From: a bacterium
GTDB lineage: Bacteria > JAMCPX01
NCBI GenBank assembly: GCA_021800575.1
Contig: JAJYYW010000017.1
Location: 1 to 11,173 of the forward strand
Length of the DNA: 11,173 nt
Direction: 5' to 3'
Positions 1 to 5,763 of this stretch are shown here, one piece after another (position 1 is the first letter of the stretch; each line of letters starts with the position of its first letter). The position numbers and the translations under genes were made by a program. A model generated the notes under the pieces. It was not told the origin of the DNA, made no database searches, and saw only the letters and a program-made list of their open reading frames with translations.

Positions 1-26
1 TCGCCCGCGTTATAGGCTGCTATTGC

Positions 27-497
27 CTAGATGTAGTCACCGTTAAAAAGAGTAAACAGGTATTTAAAATACCGGACACCCGCCTCGATGTTGTCCTTCG
101 GCGTGTACAGGTTCCCGGCGTCCATCGACCTCGCGGTCGACGGGAGCAGCTGCATGAGTCCCACGGCGCCCGCGGACGATATCGCGTACGGCATGAAATT
201 GCTCTCGACCTTGATCATCGCCATGATCAGCAGGGGATCAACCCCGTATTTTTTCGCGACCCGCTCCACCCGCGCCCGCAGCTTTGACGGAGAAATCTGC
301 ACGTGATCGTACGCACCGACGTCCCTGAACACCACCTTGTACCTTCTGGTCGTCGGTACGTTCGTAAAATGTACGACATTGTTCCTGTCCACGTACGAAT
401 AGATGTCCGCACGGGCAGACCCGGCACCGGACAGCAGCACCTGCACTGTCAATATGGCCGCCACAAGGAACTTGGTTTGACAGGAGGCTGTTTTCAT
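27..497 (-). CDS. Periplasmic lytic transglycosylase (DUF4124 + SLT), interrupted by an in-frame amber codon
   Basis: Peptidoglycan-cleaving soluble lytic transglycosylase of the Slt/MltC type, expected in the periplasm. Seen: a signal peptide (residues 1-30, cleavage after SARA), a short DUF4124-like segment (DIYSYVDRNNVVHFTNVP, 31-48), then the SLT domain with catalytic Glu98 in KVESNF and the GLMQLLPSTA motif (113-122). The frame stops at TAG (29..27) after FNGDYI, but the next codons read on without a break to the window edge as AIAAYNAG, the conserved C-terminal SLT motif. The gene therefore really extends past position 1 and is cut by one nonsense codon, probably TTG or CTG (Leu) to TAG. 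Start chosen at 497 because the signal peptide begins there and because the longer frame to 731 lies inside argJ. The start lies 5 bp after the argJ stop with no strong Shine-Dalgarno, so translation is probably coupled. Without the AYNAG part the product is unlikely to fold as an active enzyme; sequencing error is the simplest alternative. Confidence 0.85.
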   Translation of the reverse strand: MKTASCQTKFLVAAILTVQVLLSGAGSARADIYSYVDRNNVVHFTNVPTTRRYKVVFRDVGAYDHVQISPSKLRARVERVAKKYGVDPLLIMAMIKVESNFMPYAISSAGAVGLMQLLPSTARSMDAGNLYTPKDNIEAGVRYFKYLFTLFNGDYI

Positions 498-502
498 ATC
501 AC

Positions 503-1693
503 TCAGCTTGTATAGGTGGAATTGATGCGCACGTAGTCGTACGTCAGGTCGCAGGTCATAACGTTGAACGCCTTGCTCCCCGCGCCGAGGTCGATGGTCA
601 GCTGGATGGTTCTGTTCTTCATGGAATTGCGCACCTTGAGCAGGGCATCGTTGTCGATGCCTTTCCCGCTGTTGAACACAACCTGCTTGCCGATCCAGAT
701 CTTCAGCGAAGACTCGTTCGCATAGGAGCACGCCGCCCCCACCGTCGCGACGATCCTGCCCCAGTTCGGATCCTCTCCGAAAAACGCGGTCTTGATGAGC
801 GGCGAATTCGCGAGCCTGAATGCGACCGTACGCGCATCCTCTTCGGTCTTCGCCCCCTGGACGTTGACCTCGATGACCTTGCTCGCCCCCTCGCCGTCCT
901 TGACCATTTTTTCAATCAGCTCCTTCGAAAGATCCATGAGTGCCTGCTCGAAGAGCTGGTAGCTCTTGCCGTCCTCGGCAATCGTATCGTTCTGTGCAAG
1001 ACCGTTCGCGAGTACCAGCACCGTGTCATTGGTGCTCATCTCGCCGTCAATGGTGATCCGGTTGAATGATCGTTCCGTCGCATGCAGCAGGGCCTTCCTC
1101 AGGGCAGCCTGCGTTATCGCCGCATCTGATGTGAAAAACGCGAGCATGGTTGCCATGGAAGGCTGTATCATGCCCGAGCCTTTGACAAACCCGGTCAGGA
1201 TAACCTCCTTCCCGTTGATCTTCAGCCTCCTCGATCCATACTTGGGAACGGTGTCGGTAGTCATGATCGCGCGAACAGCGTCCATGAACCCCTGCCGGGA
1301 GAGGTCGTTCTTGAGTGAGGAGATCTGTGCGGTGATTTTTTCGACGGGCAGCCGCCTTCCGATGACGCCGGTCGACGCCACGAGGACCTCCTCGGATTTC
1401 ACCTGAAAGCCCCTGGCGTAGGCGTCGATTACTTCGTTCACATCCTTGATGCCGTTCTGTCCGGTTGCTGCGTTCGCCACCCCGCTGTTCGCAACGATGA
1501 CCCGCTTCGTTCCTTTTTTGAGATGGTTCATCGAAACGACGACCGGGGCCGCCTTGATTGCATTCGTGGTGAACATGCCCGCTGCTACCGCAGGGGCTTC
1601 CGAGTAAATGATGGCCAGGTCTTTCCTGCCGTCCGTTTTAATCCCGCTCGCAGCACCTGCGTACAAAAAGCCTTTCGGTAGTGATAGCGCCAT
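503..1693 (-). CDS. argJ: Bifunctional glutamate N-acetyltransferase / ornithine acetyltransferase ArgJ
   Basis: ArgJ transfers the acetyl group from N-acetylornithine to glutamate (the recycling arginine pathway); many members also make N-acetylglutamate from acetyl-CoA. It acts in the cytosol and is made as a precursor that cuts itself before a Thr. Seen: the autoprocessing site MATML with cleavage expected between Ala181 and Thr182, preceded by KGSGMIQPS; the oxyanion-hole motif STGVIGRRLP near Thr108-Gly109; FFGEDPNWGRI in the beta chain; and the typical C-terminus YVRINSTYTS. Length 396 aa matches the family (about 390-410). ATG at 1693 is preferred over the in-frame TTG at 1699 because AAGGAAGG (1700-1707) sits 6 bases before the ATG but abuts the TTG. 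It starts 2 bp after the DUF2889 stop codon, so it is probably translated from the same message. Other arg genes are not in the window. Whether it has the second (acetyl-CoA) activity cannot be read from the sequence. Confidence 0.97.
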   Translation of the reverse strand: MALSLPKGFLYAGAASGIKTDGRKDLAIIYSEAPAVAAGMFTTNAIKAAPVVVSMNHLKKGTKRVIVANSGVANAATGQNGIKDVNEVIDAYARGFQVKSEEVLVASTGVIGRRLPVEKITAQISSLKNDLSRQGFMDAVRAIMTTDTVPKYGSRRLKINGKEVILTGFVKGSGMIQPSMATMLAFFTSDAAITQAALRKALLHATERSFNRITIDGEMSTNDTVLVLANGLAQNDTIAEDGKSYQLFEQALMDLSKELIEKMVKDGEGASKVIEVNVQGAKTEEDARTVAFRLANSPLIKTAFFGEDPNWGRIVATVGAACSYANESSLKIWIGKQVVFNSGKGIDNDALLKVRNSMKNRTIQLTIDLGAGSKAFNVMTCDLTYDYVRINSTYTS

Positions 1694-1695
1694 AC

Positions 1696-2154
1696 TCAAC
1701 CTTCCTTAAAAACTATACATGTATTTTTCAAAAACGGCATAACGTTTGCTATCCTCTCCTGTTCGCTGAGATTCTTCTTTTTGTCCACCCGCCCGTACCC
1801 CGCCCTTACACCTATTAACATGGATGAGGAAAATCTCATAGCATTTTGTATAATCTCGACGATGTGCGTGCAGCCGGCGGCATGGCCGAGCCGGTCGGCG
1901 ATCTGCTTGTTGATACCCCGCTCTATCTTGAGGCCGATGATGGACCGGATATTGACGAGCGCGTTCGGACAATTCGTATAGGGTACCCGTACCATCTTTG
2001 CGTCCGCATTGACGATCTCCCGTTTCGCCAGATCGATGGTTATCTCGGCACTGATGCTGTGGTGCAGATCCAGCAGAGTCGCGGCGACAACGACCGTGCT
2101 TTGATCGACCGGATGCAGCCGTATATTGATGTTCCTCTCGTACACATCGTTCAT
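1696..2154 (-). CDS. DUF2889 family protein
   Basis: Small cytosolic protein (152 aa) of the DUF2889 family, whose function is not established. Seen: the family's C-terminal signature, CPNALVNIRSIIGLKIERG (62-80) followed by RLGHAAGCTHIVEII (88-102), with Cys62, Cys95 and His97 as the conserved polar positions, which could bind a metal or act in catalysis. The N-terminal half is beta-strand rich (YERNINIRLHPVDQSTVVVAATLLD). No signal peptide or membrane segment. Start at 2154 is backed by AGGAGG 9 bases upstream; the frame upstream of it runs into the DUF35 gene. The gene begins one base after the DUF35 stop (TGA-C-ATG) and ends two bases before argJ, so it is locked into this operon. The tight coupling with DUF35 and a thiolase-fold protein suggests a role in acyl-CoA chemistry, but that is inference from context alone. 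Confidence 0.85.
   Translation of the reverse strand: MNDVYERNINIRLHPVDQSTVVVAATLLDLHHSISAEITIDLAKREIVNADAKMVRVPYTNCPNALVNIRSIIGLKIERGINKQIADRLGHAAGCTHIVEIIQNAMRFSSSMLIGVRAGYGRVDKKKNLSEQERIANVMPFLKNTCIVFKEG
1700..1707 (-). promoter_or_regulatory. Ribosome binding site deciding the argJ start
   Basis: On the minus strand this reads AAGGAAGG, 6 bases upstream of ATG 1693..1691. It lies within the last codons of the DUF2889 gene and excludes the TTG at 1699, which would have no spacing. Confidence 0.7.
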
Positions 2155-2155
2155 G

Positions 2156-2707
2156 TCAGAGTGCCTCCTGCGCCGGGACAAACCAGAAATCACCCATGTC
2201 ACCGTTCCTGTTTTCTTTGAATTGGATCTTCAGCTTCATGCCGACCTTTGCCTGCCGGACGTCCTTCAGAAAAACGTTCTGCATGATCAGCGTGTCGGCA
2301 CCGTCCACCTTGACGAACGCACACACGTACGGCGTCTTTCCGTAAAACACGGACGTGGCATAATACACGATCGTGTAGGTTACGATCCGCGCGGTATCAC
2401 CGAGCTTCACCCACGTGGTCGGGGCGTAACACTCGTTGCAGTTGATCCGCGGAGGCAGCCATACCGTGCCGCACGTGGTACACTTGGTGCCGTACAACTG
2501 CTGGTTGTCGCGAAGCTCCCGGAAGAACCGGGAGATTCCCCCGTAGGTATATTTATAGGTAATATCCATGATGTCCGGGACCTCGAGGGGCGCATCGATT
2601 GCGGGGTTGCCCTCGAGTTCTTCGTGGAACGCCCGGGCGATAAGCTCCTTGGGAACCTTGATCTTCCTGGAGGCCTCTTCAAGCCACTGTTCCTTGTTCT
2701 GTATCAT
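2156..2707 (-). CDS. DUF35 / OB-fold zinc-ribbon protein, partner of the thiolase-fold protein
   Basis: Acyl-CoA-associated OB-fold protein with a rubredoxin-like zinc ribbon (183 aa, cytosolic). Seen: a helical N-terminus (1-50) with the conserved segment GGISRFFRELRDNQQLYG (57-73), the zinc ribbon Cys76-X2-Cys79-X10-Cys90-X2-Cys93, then an OB-fold stretch (about 95-183) with RIVTYTIVYYATSVFYGKTP and a VGMKLKIQF strand. In known pairs (archaeal acetoacetyl-CoA thiolase/HMG-CoA synthase complexes, BbsA-BbsB of anaerobic toluene degradation, ChsH2-Ltp2 of steroid side-chain degradation) such a protein binds a thiolase-fold subunit and helps to hold or pass on the acyl-CoA. The gene next upstream here is exactly such a thiolase-fold protein, so a two-subunit complex is likely. 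Start at 2707 is chosen for AAAGGAG five bases upstream and because the longer frame crosses the intergenic hairpins. Substrate cannot be inferred. Confidence 0.92.
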   Translation of the reverse strand: MIQNKEQWLEEASRKIKVPKELIARAFHEELEGNPAIDAPLEVPDIMDITYKYTYGGISRFFRELRDNQQLYGTKCTTCGTVWLPPRINCNECYAPTTWVKLGDTARIVTYTIVYYATSVFYGKTPYVCAFVKVDGADTLIMQNVFLKDVRQAKVGMKLKIQFKENRNGDMGDFWFVPAQEAL

Positions 2708-2737
2708 GCGTACTCCTTTCACGTATATTCTGATCCG

Positions 2738-2765
2738 CGGGCAAAACCGCCCGGCCTCTCCGGGC
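2738..2765 (-). other. Two overlapping, mutually exclusive hairpins in the thiolase-DUF35 spacer
   Basis: In the 102-bp gap the minus-strand message contains GCCCGG-AGAGG-CCGGGC (2765..2749, perfect 6-bp stem, 5-nt loop) followed at once by CGGGC-GGTTTT-GCCCG (2753..2738, perfect 5-bp stem, 6-nt loop). The middle segment is shared, so only one can form at a time. No U-run follows, so it is not a standard terminator. It ends about 18 bases before the DUF35 ribosome binding site and could tune translation, stabilise the upstream message, or be a chance result of GC richness. Confidence 0.4.
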
Positions 2766-2809
2766 ATGCCGATCCGCTTCGATCCTGGTACACCGTGCGT
2801 ATACCGATA

Positions 2810-4066
2810 TTATGTTCTGCGTGTCCCGGGCCGGCGTGCTTTTTTCTGTGCCGCGGGTTTTGCCTTCACTGTATCGATCCGCTCGATGATCATGGCCGCT
2901 GTCCATGCTGTTGCAGGGCCGCCGATGCTCTGCACCAGGCCGACCCGCGCATTCTTGACCTGCCGCTTGTCTGCCCTGCCCTGCACCTGCAGCGCTGCCT
3001 CCCCGGTCTGCATCACGCCGGTGGCACCGACTGCGTGCCCGCAGCCGATGAGCCCGCCGCTCGGGCTGACCGGCAGGTCCCCGGTCATCTCGACCACGCC
3101 GTCCTCTATGAGCGCACCGCCGCCGCCGGGCCCGCAAAGGTTAAACGCCTCGTACGAGAGGATCTCGGCGCCGGTAAATGCGTCGTGCAGCTCTGCAAAA
3201 TCCAGTTCCGTGCGGGGGTGCTTGATGCCCGCCATGGCGTATGCATCCCTGCCCGCGTACTGGCTCGAGGTAAAGATCGTCATGTCATCGCGTTCACCGG
3301 CAAACGCCTTGTCAAGGGACAGGCCCACACCGGAGATCCATGCGGGATTATCCGTGAGTGCCTTTGCCTTGTCCTCGGACGCGAGGATGATGGCCGAGGC
3401 CCCCTCCGAATACAGGCAGTTGTCATAAAACTTGAACGGGTAGGTGATCATCTTCGAGTTGAGCACGTCGTCCACCGTCAACAGTTTCGGGCTCTGGGCA
3501 ATCGGGTTGTTCATCGCGTTCTTGTGGTTCTTGACCGAGACCATCGCCATCTGGCGTTCCGTAGGAGTTCCATACTTGTTGATGTGCGCTATCAGGGGCA
3601 GCGCGTACGATGCCGCGGCGGTCAGCCCCATGGGGTTCTCAAACGTCATGTCTCCGGAAAACAGTATTGCCTTGAGGGTCTCGGGGGTGGGATGACCGAC
3701 GGTATAGTTGTAATTGTCCGTCGCCTTCTCAACCCCGAGGACCATGACGGTATCGTACAGCCCCGCAGCGATCCATGACCATGCGACAAAAACCGCGGCG
3801 CCGCCGGTCGCTCCTCCTGTTGCTACCCGCACGGACGGCTTTCCCCCCATGCCAATATAGTTATGGATATACACGTCCGGCATAAACTGCCGTTCGAAGA
3901 ATTCGTTGTAGATGCCGTAGACAACCCCGCCGACGTCCTTCTTGCCGATACCCGCGTCTTCAAGCGCGAGTTTGGCCGCGTCGTATGCAAGCTCGTAGTA
4001 CGTCTTATCAATCCACCGTGCCTTGAACTGCGTGGTCCCGATTCCAACAATACCGACTTTGTTCAT
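2810..4066 (-). CDS. Thiolase-fold protein, SCP2/lipid-transfer type, without the nucleophilic Cys
   Basis: Thiolase-superfamily protein (418 aa, cytosolic) of the SCP2-thiolase-like group. Seen: N-terminal MNKVGIVGIGTTQFKARW, a LALEDAG helix (34-39), the HDAFT motif with His294, and GCGHAVGATG (341-350) with His344, all family hallmarks. Odd: where the family has the acyl-accepting Cys (usually in CASGGAA) this protein has Gly85 in GGATGGAA, and the C-terminal HNxGG-type motif reads VQSIGG (378-383). It should therefore not do ordinary Cys-dependent thiolysis. Thiolase-fold/DUF35 pairs with rebuilt active sites are known as aldolases (Ltp2-ChsH2 in steroid degradation), so C-C cleavage of a hydroxyacyl-CoA or a binding role is possible; the substrate is unknown. 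The last about 20 residues form a Lys/Arg/Ala/Pro-rich tail of unknown use. Start at 4066 is set by AAAAGGAG 5 bases upstream; the frame open to 4252 lies in the promoter region. First gene of the minus-strand run, 102 bp before DUF35. Confidence 0.92.
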   Translation of the reverse strand: MNKVGIVGIGTTQFKARWIDKTYYELAYDAAKLALEDAGIGKKDVGGVVYGIYNEFFERQFMPDVYIHNYIGMGGKPSVRVATGGATGGAAVFVAWSWIAAGLYDTVMVLGVEKATDNYNYTVGHPTPETLKAILFSGDMTFENPMGLTAAASYALPLIAHINKYGTPTERQMAMVSVKNHKNAMNNPIAQSPKLLTVDDVLNSKMITYPFKFYDNCLYSEGASAIILASEDKAKALTDNPAWISGVGLSLDKAFAGERDDMTIFTSSQYAGRDAYAMAGIKHPRTELDFAELHDAFTGAEILSYEAFNLCGPGGGGALIEDGVVEMTGDLPVSPSGGLIGCGHAVGATGVMQTGEAALQVQGRADKRQVKNARVGLVQSIGGPATAWTAAMIIERIDTVKAKPAAQKKARRPGTRRT

Positions 4067-4094
4067 ACAGGCTCCTTTTAAGAGTCTTTGCTTT

Positions 4095-4100
4095 ATCATA
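4095..4100 (-). promoter_or_regulatory. Candidate -10 element for the minus-strand operon
   Basis: TATGAT on the minus strand, 5/6 match to TATAAT, 28 bases before the thiolase-fold start codon, with an A-run just upstream. No good -35 lies at 16-18 bases, so an activator may be needed or the call may be wrong. Confidence 0.3.
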
Positions 4101-4128
4101 TCTTTACTTTTTTTTCCAGCTTTTATTG

Positions 4129-4151
4129 GCGTGCCCTCGGGAGCGGCACGC
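4129..4151. promoter_or_regulatory. Palindrome, possible operator for the divergent promoters
   Basis: GCGTGCC (4129-4135) and GGCACGC (4145-4151) are perfect inverted repeats with a 9-bp spacer, so the half-site centres are 16 bp apart. It lies between the two candidate promoters, where a dimeric repressor could act on both. No regulator gene is present in the window, and only one copy is seen. Confidence 0.3.
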
Positions 4152-4162
4152 GGTTTTGCGGA

Positions 4163-4190
4163 TTGCATTTTTTGCCCGCTGTGATAGTAT
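4163..4190 (+). promoter_or_regulatory. Candidate promoter for the amidase-GH31-SDR run
   Basis: TTGCAT (4163-4168), 16-bp spacer, TAGTAT (4185-4190) preceded by TGA, which resembles an extended -10. The match is moderate, and the start codon is about 88 bp downstream. Confidence 0.35.
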
Positions 4191-4278
4191 GGCTGGTGGT
4201 TTTTGACTGCCGGTCCGGAACCAGTGATGTCCGGGAAGGTGAGAGAAGACAACTATTACCCATGAAAAGGAGCGCACC

Positions 4279-5733
4279 ATGGAAGAACTGTTGACCCTGT
4301 CGGGATCCCGCCTGGCAGAGATGATACGGAACAAGGAGATTTCTTCACGCGAGGTCGTGGACCTTCATATCGATCATATCAAGCGGATAAATCCTGCCAT
4401 CAATGCGGTTGTCCGTGACCGTTTCGACGCTGCACGGAGCGAGGCAAAGGCCGCTGACCGGCGCGTCCGGCAGGATCCGCCGGAGACCCTGCCGCCGTTT
4501 CTTGGGGTACCGTGCACCATTAAGGAAGCTTTTATGCTCACCGGCATGCCGAACACCTCGGGCCTGGTTGCACGCAGGAACAATATCGCGCGCAAGGATG
4601 CGACCGCTGTCGCACGCCTCAGGCAGTCGGGTGCCATCCCTCTGGGAGTGACCAACGTACCTGAGCTGTGTATGTGGATGGAGACCCATAATAAGCTTTA
4701 TGGCAGGACCAACAATCCGTACAACCAGCGGCATATCGTCGGGGGCAGTTCCGGGGGTGAAGGTGCTGTCGTTGGTGCCGGCGGGTCGCCATTCGGACTT
4801 GGCGCGGATATCGGAGGATCAATACGTATGCCGGCGTTTTTTAACGGCGTTTTCGGACACAAGGCGACCGGCGGGCTTGTCCCGAATACCGGACAATACC
4901 CTATGGCGAGAAATGAAGCGCTGAAGTATCTTTCCACCGGCCCGCTTGTGCGCCGGGCGGAAGACTTGATGCCCCTACTCAGGCTTATGGCCGGCCCTGA
5001 CGGCAAGGACCCGGCCTGCGTCGATATGCACATCGGCAGTATTGCCGATGTGCATTTTAAGGGATTGACTGTGATCGACGTCGAGGACAACGGCAAAACA
5101 AAGGTCAGCGCAGACCTGAAGGCTGCACAGCACACAGCAGCTGCCTATCTCAAATCAAAGGGTGCCAAGATTAAGAAGATGAAATTTTCCGCGCTCGCCC
5201 GTTCATTCGATATCTGGTCGTCCATGCTTTCGGCCTCTGATCAGGAATCCTTTAACGTCAGCCTGGGCAATGGCAAACGTCTGCGCGCTCTTCCGGAAAT
5301 CTTAAAATGGGCGCTTCGCGTCTCTGATCATACCCTGCCCTCCCTCGTTTTGGCCATGGCCGAGGACCTGTTTCAGTTGATGCCCGCCCGCACCAAAAAA
5401 CTGGTCGATGCAGGCATGCGCCTGCGCGAGGAACTGGTCAGCACGATCGGCAGCAACGGCATCATGCTCTATCCTTCTTACTCGAGGCCGGCGCCTCGTC
5501 ATACGCGGCCGCTTCTGACACCGTTTGACTTTGCCTACACTGCCATCCTGAACATGATGGAGCTGCCGGTCACCCAGGTGCCGCTGGGCCTCAACGCTGA
5601 AGGACTGCCGCTCGGCGTCCAGGTTGCAGCGGTACACGGCAATGATCACGTGACCATTGCCGTCGCACTCGAGCTTGAGAAGGCCTTCGGTGGATGGGTT
5701 CCGCCGGACATCGGCCTGCTCAAACGGACATAA
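4279..5733 (+). CDS. Amidase-signature family amidase (FAAH-like)
   Basis: Serine amidase that hydrolyses an amide bond through the Ser-cisSer-Lys triad; probably cytosolic, as no signal peptide is seen. Seen: the triad Lys82 (CTIKEAF), cis-Ser157 (GGSSGGE) and nucleophile Ser181 (GADIGGSIRMPA). The spacings of 75 and 24 residues equal those of mammalian fatty acid amide hydrolase (142/217/241). The N-terminal helices (LAEMIRNKEISSREVVDLHIDHIKRINPAINAV) and the C-terminal LPLGVQVAA motif are also typical. Length 484 aa fits stand-alone amidases. It is not GatA by context, as no gatB or gatC is present. Start at 4279 follows AAAAGGAG with 6 bases of spacing. First gene of a plus-strand run; the GH31 gene follows after 30 bp. 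The substrate cannot be named: fatty acid amides, aryl amides and small carboxamides are all used in the family. Confidence 0.93.
   Translation: MEELLTLSGSRLAEMIRNKEISSREVVDLHIDHIKRINPAINAVVRDRFDAARSEAKAADRRVRQDPPETLPPFLGVPCTIKEAFMLTGMPNTSGLVARRNNIARKDATAVARLRQSGAIPLGVTNVPELCMWMETHNKLYGRTNNPYNQRHIVGGSSGGEGAVVGAGGSPFGLGADIGGSIRMPAFFNGVFGHKATGGLVPNTGQYPMARNEALKYLSTGPLVRRAEDLMPLLRLMAGPDGKDPACVDMHIGSIADVHFKGLTVIDVEDNGKTKVSADLKAAQHTAAAYLKSKGAKIKKMKFSALARSFDIWSSMLSASDQESFNVSLGNGKRLRALPEILKWALRVSDHTLPSLVLAMAEDLFQLMPARTKKLVDAGMRLREELVSTIGSNGIMLYPSYSRPAPRHTRPLLTPFDFAYTAILNMMELPVTQVPLGLNAEGLPLGVQVAAVHGNDHVTIAVALELEKAFGGWVPPDIGLLKRT
5026..5055. repeat. Perfect 13-bp inverted repeat with 4-nt loop inside the amidase gene
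   Basis: ATGCACATCGGCA (5026-5038), GTAT loop, TGCCGATGTGCAT (5043-5055). It encodes MHIGSIADVH in the amidase. A perfect 13-bp stem with so short a loop is unlikely by chance in 11 kb. Both strands would form the hairpin. Confidence 0.9.
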
Positions 5734-5763
5734 CCTTACCTTCCTTTACACAAAGGAGATCGT

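Larger units (their letters stand above)
4067..4278. promoter_or_regulatory. Divergent intergenic region between the thiolase and amidase genes
   Basis: This 212-bp stretch must hold promoters for both outward runs. It is less GC-rich than its flanks, contains an 8-base T run (4108-4115), a perfect 7-bp palindrome (4129-4151) and candidate promoter elements listed separately. No protein-like small gene was recognised. Confidence 0.7.

Noticed and set aside
27..29. Pyrrolysine or general amber reassignment
   Set aside because: The family normally has a hydrophobic residue here, and the SDR and mnmG genes end in TAG; nothing in the window supports recoding.
498..731. N-terminal extension of the transglycosylase
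   Set aside because: The added residues lie inside argJ in another frame, are Arg/Gln-rich, and would bury the signal peptide.
1694..1699. TTG start for argJ
   Set aside because: The ribosome binding sequence abuts it; the ATG six bases downstream has proper spacing.
2126..3778. A 550-codon open frame on the plus strand
   Set aside because: It lies antisense to the DUF35 and thiolase-fold genes, which have clear motifs and ribosome binding sites. Its protein is rich in His/Arg/Val runs with no recognisable domain, as expected of a complementary frame in GC-rich DNA.
4067..4252. N-terminal extension of the thiolase-fold protein
   Set aside because: It crosses the promoter region, lacks family similarity, and AAAAGGAG marks the start at 4066.
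4279..5733. GatA subunit of the tRNA amidotransferase
   Set aside because: No gatB or gatC is near, and the triad spacing and flanking motifs fit stand-alone FAAH-like amidases at least as well.
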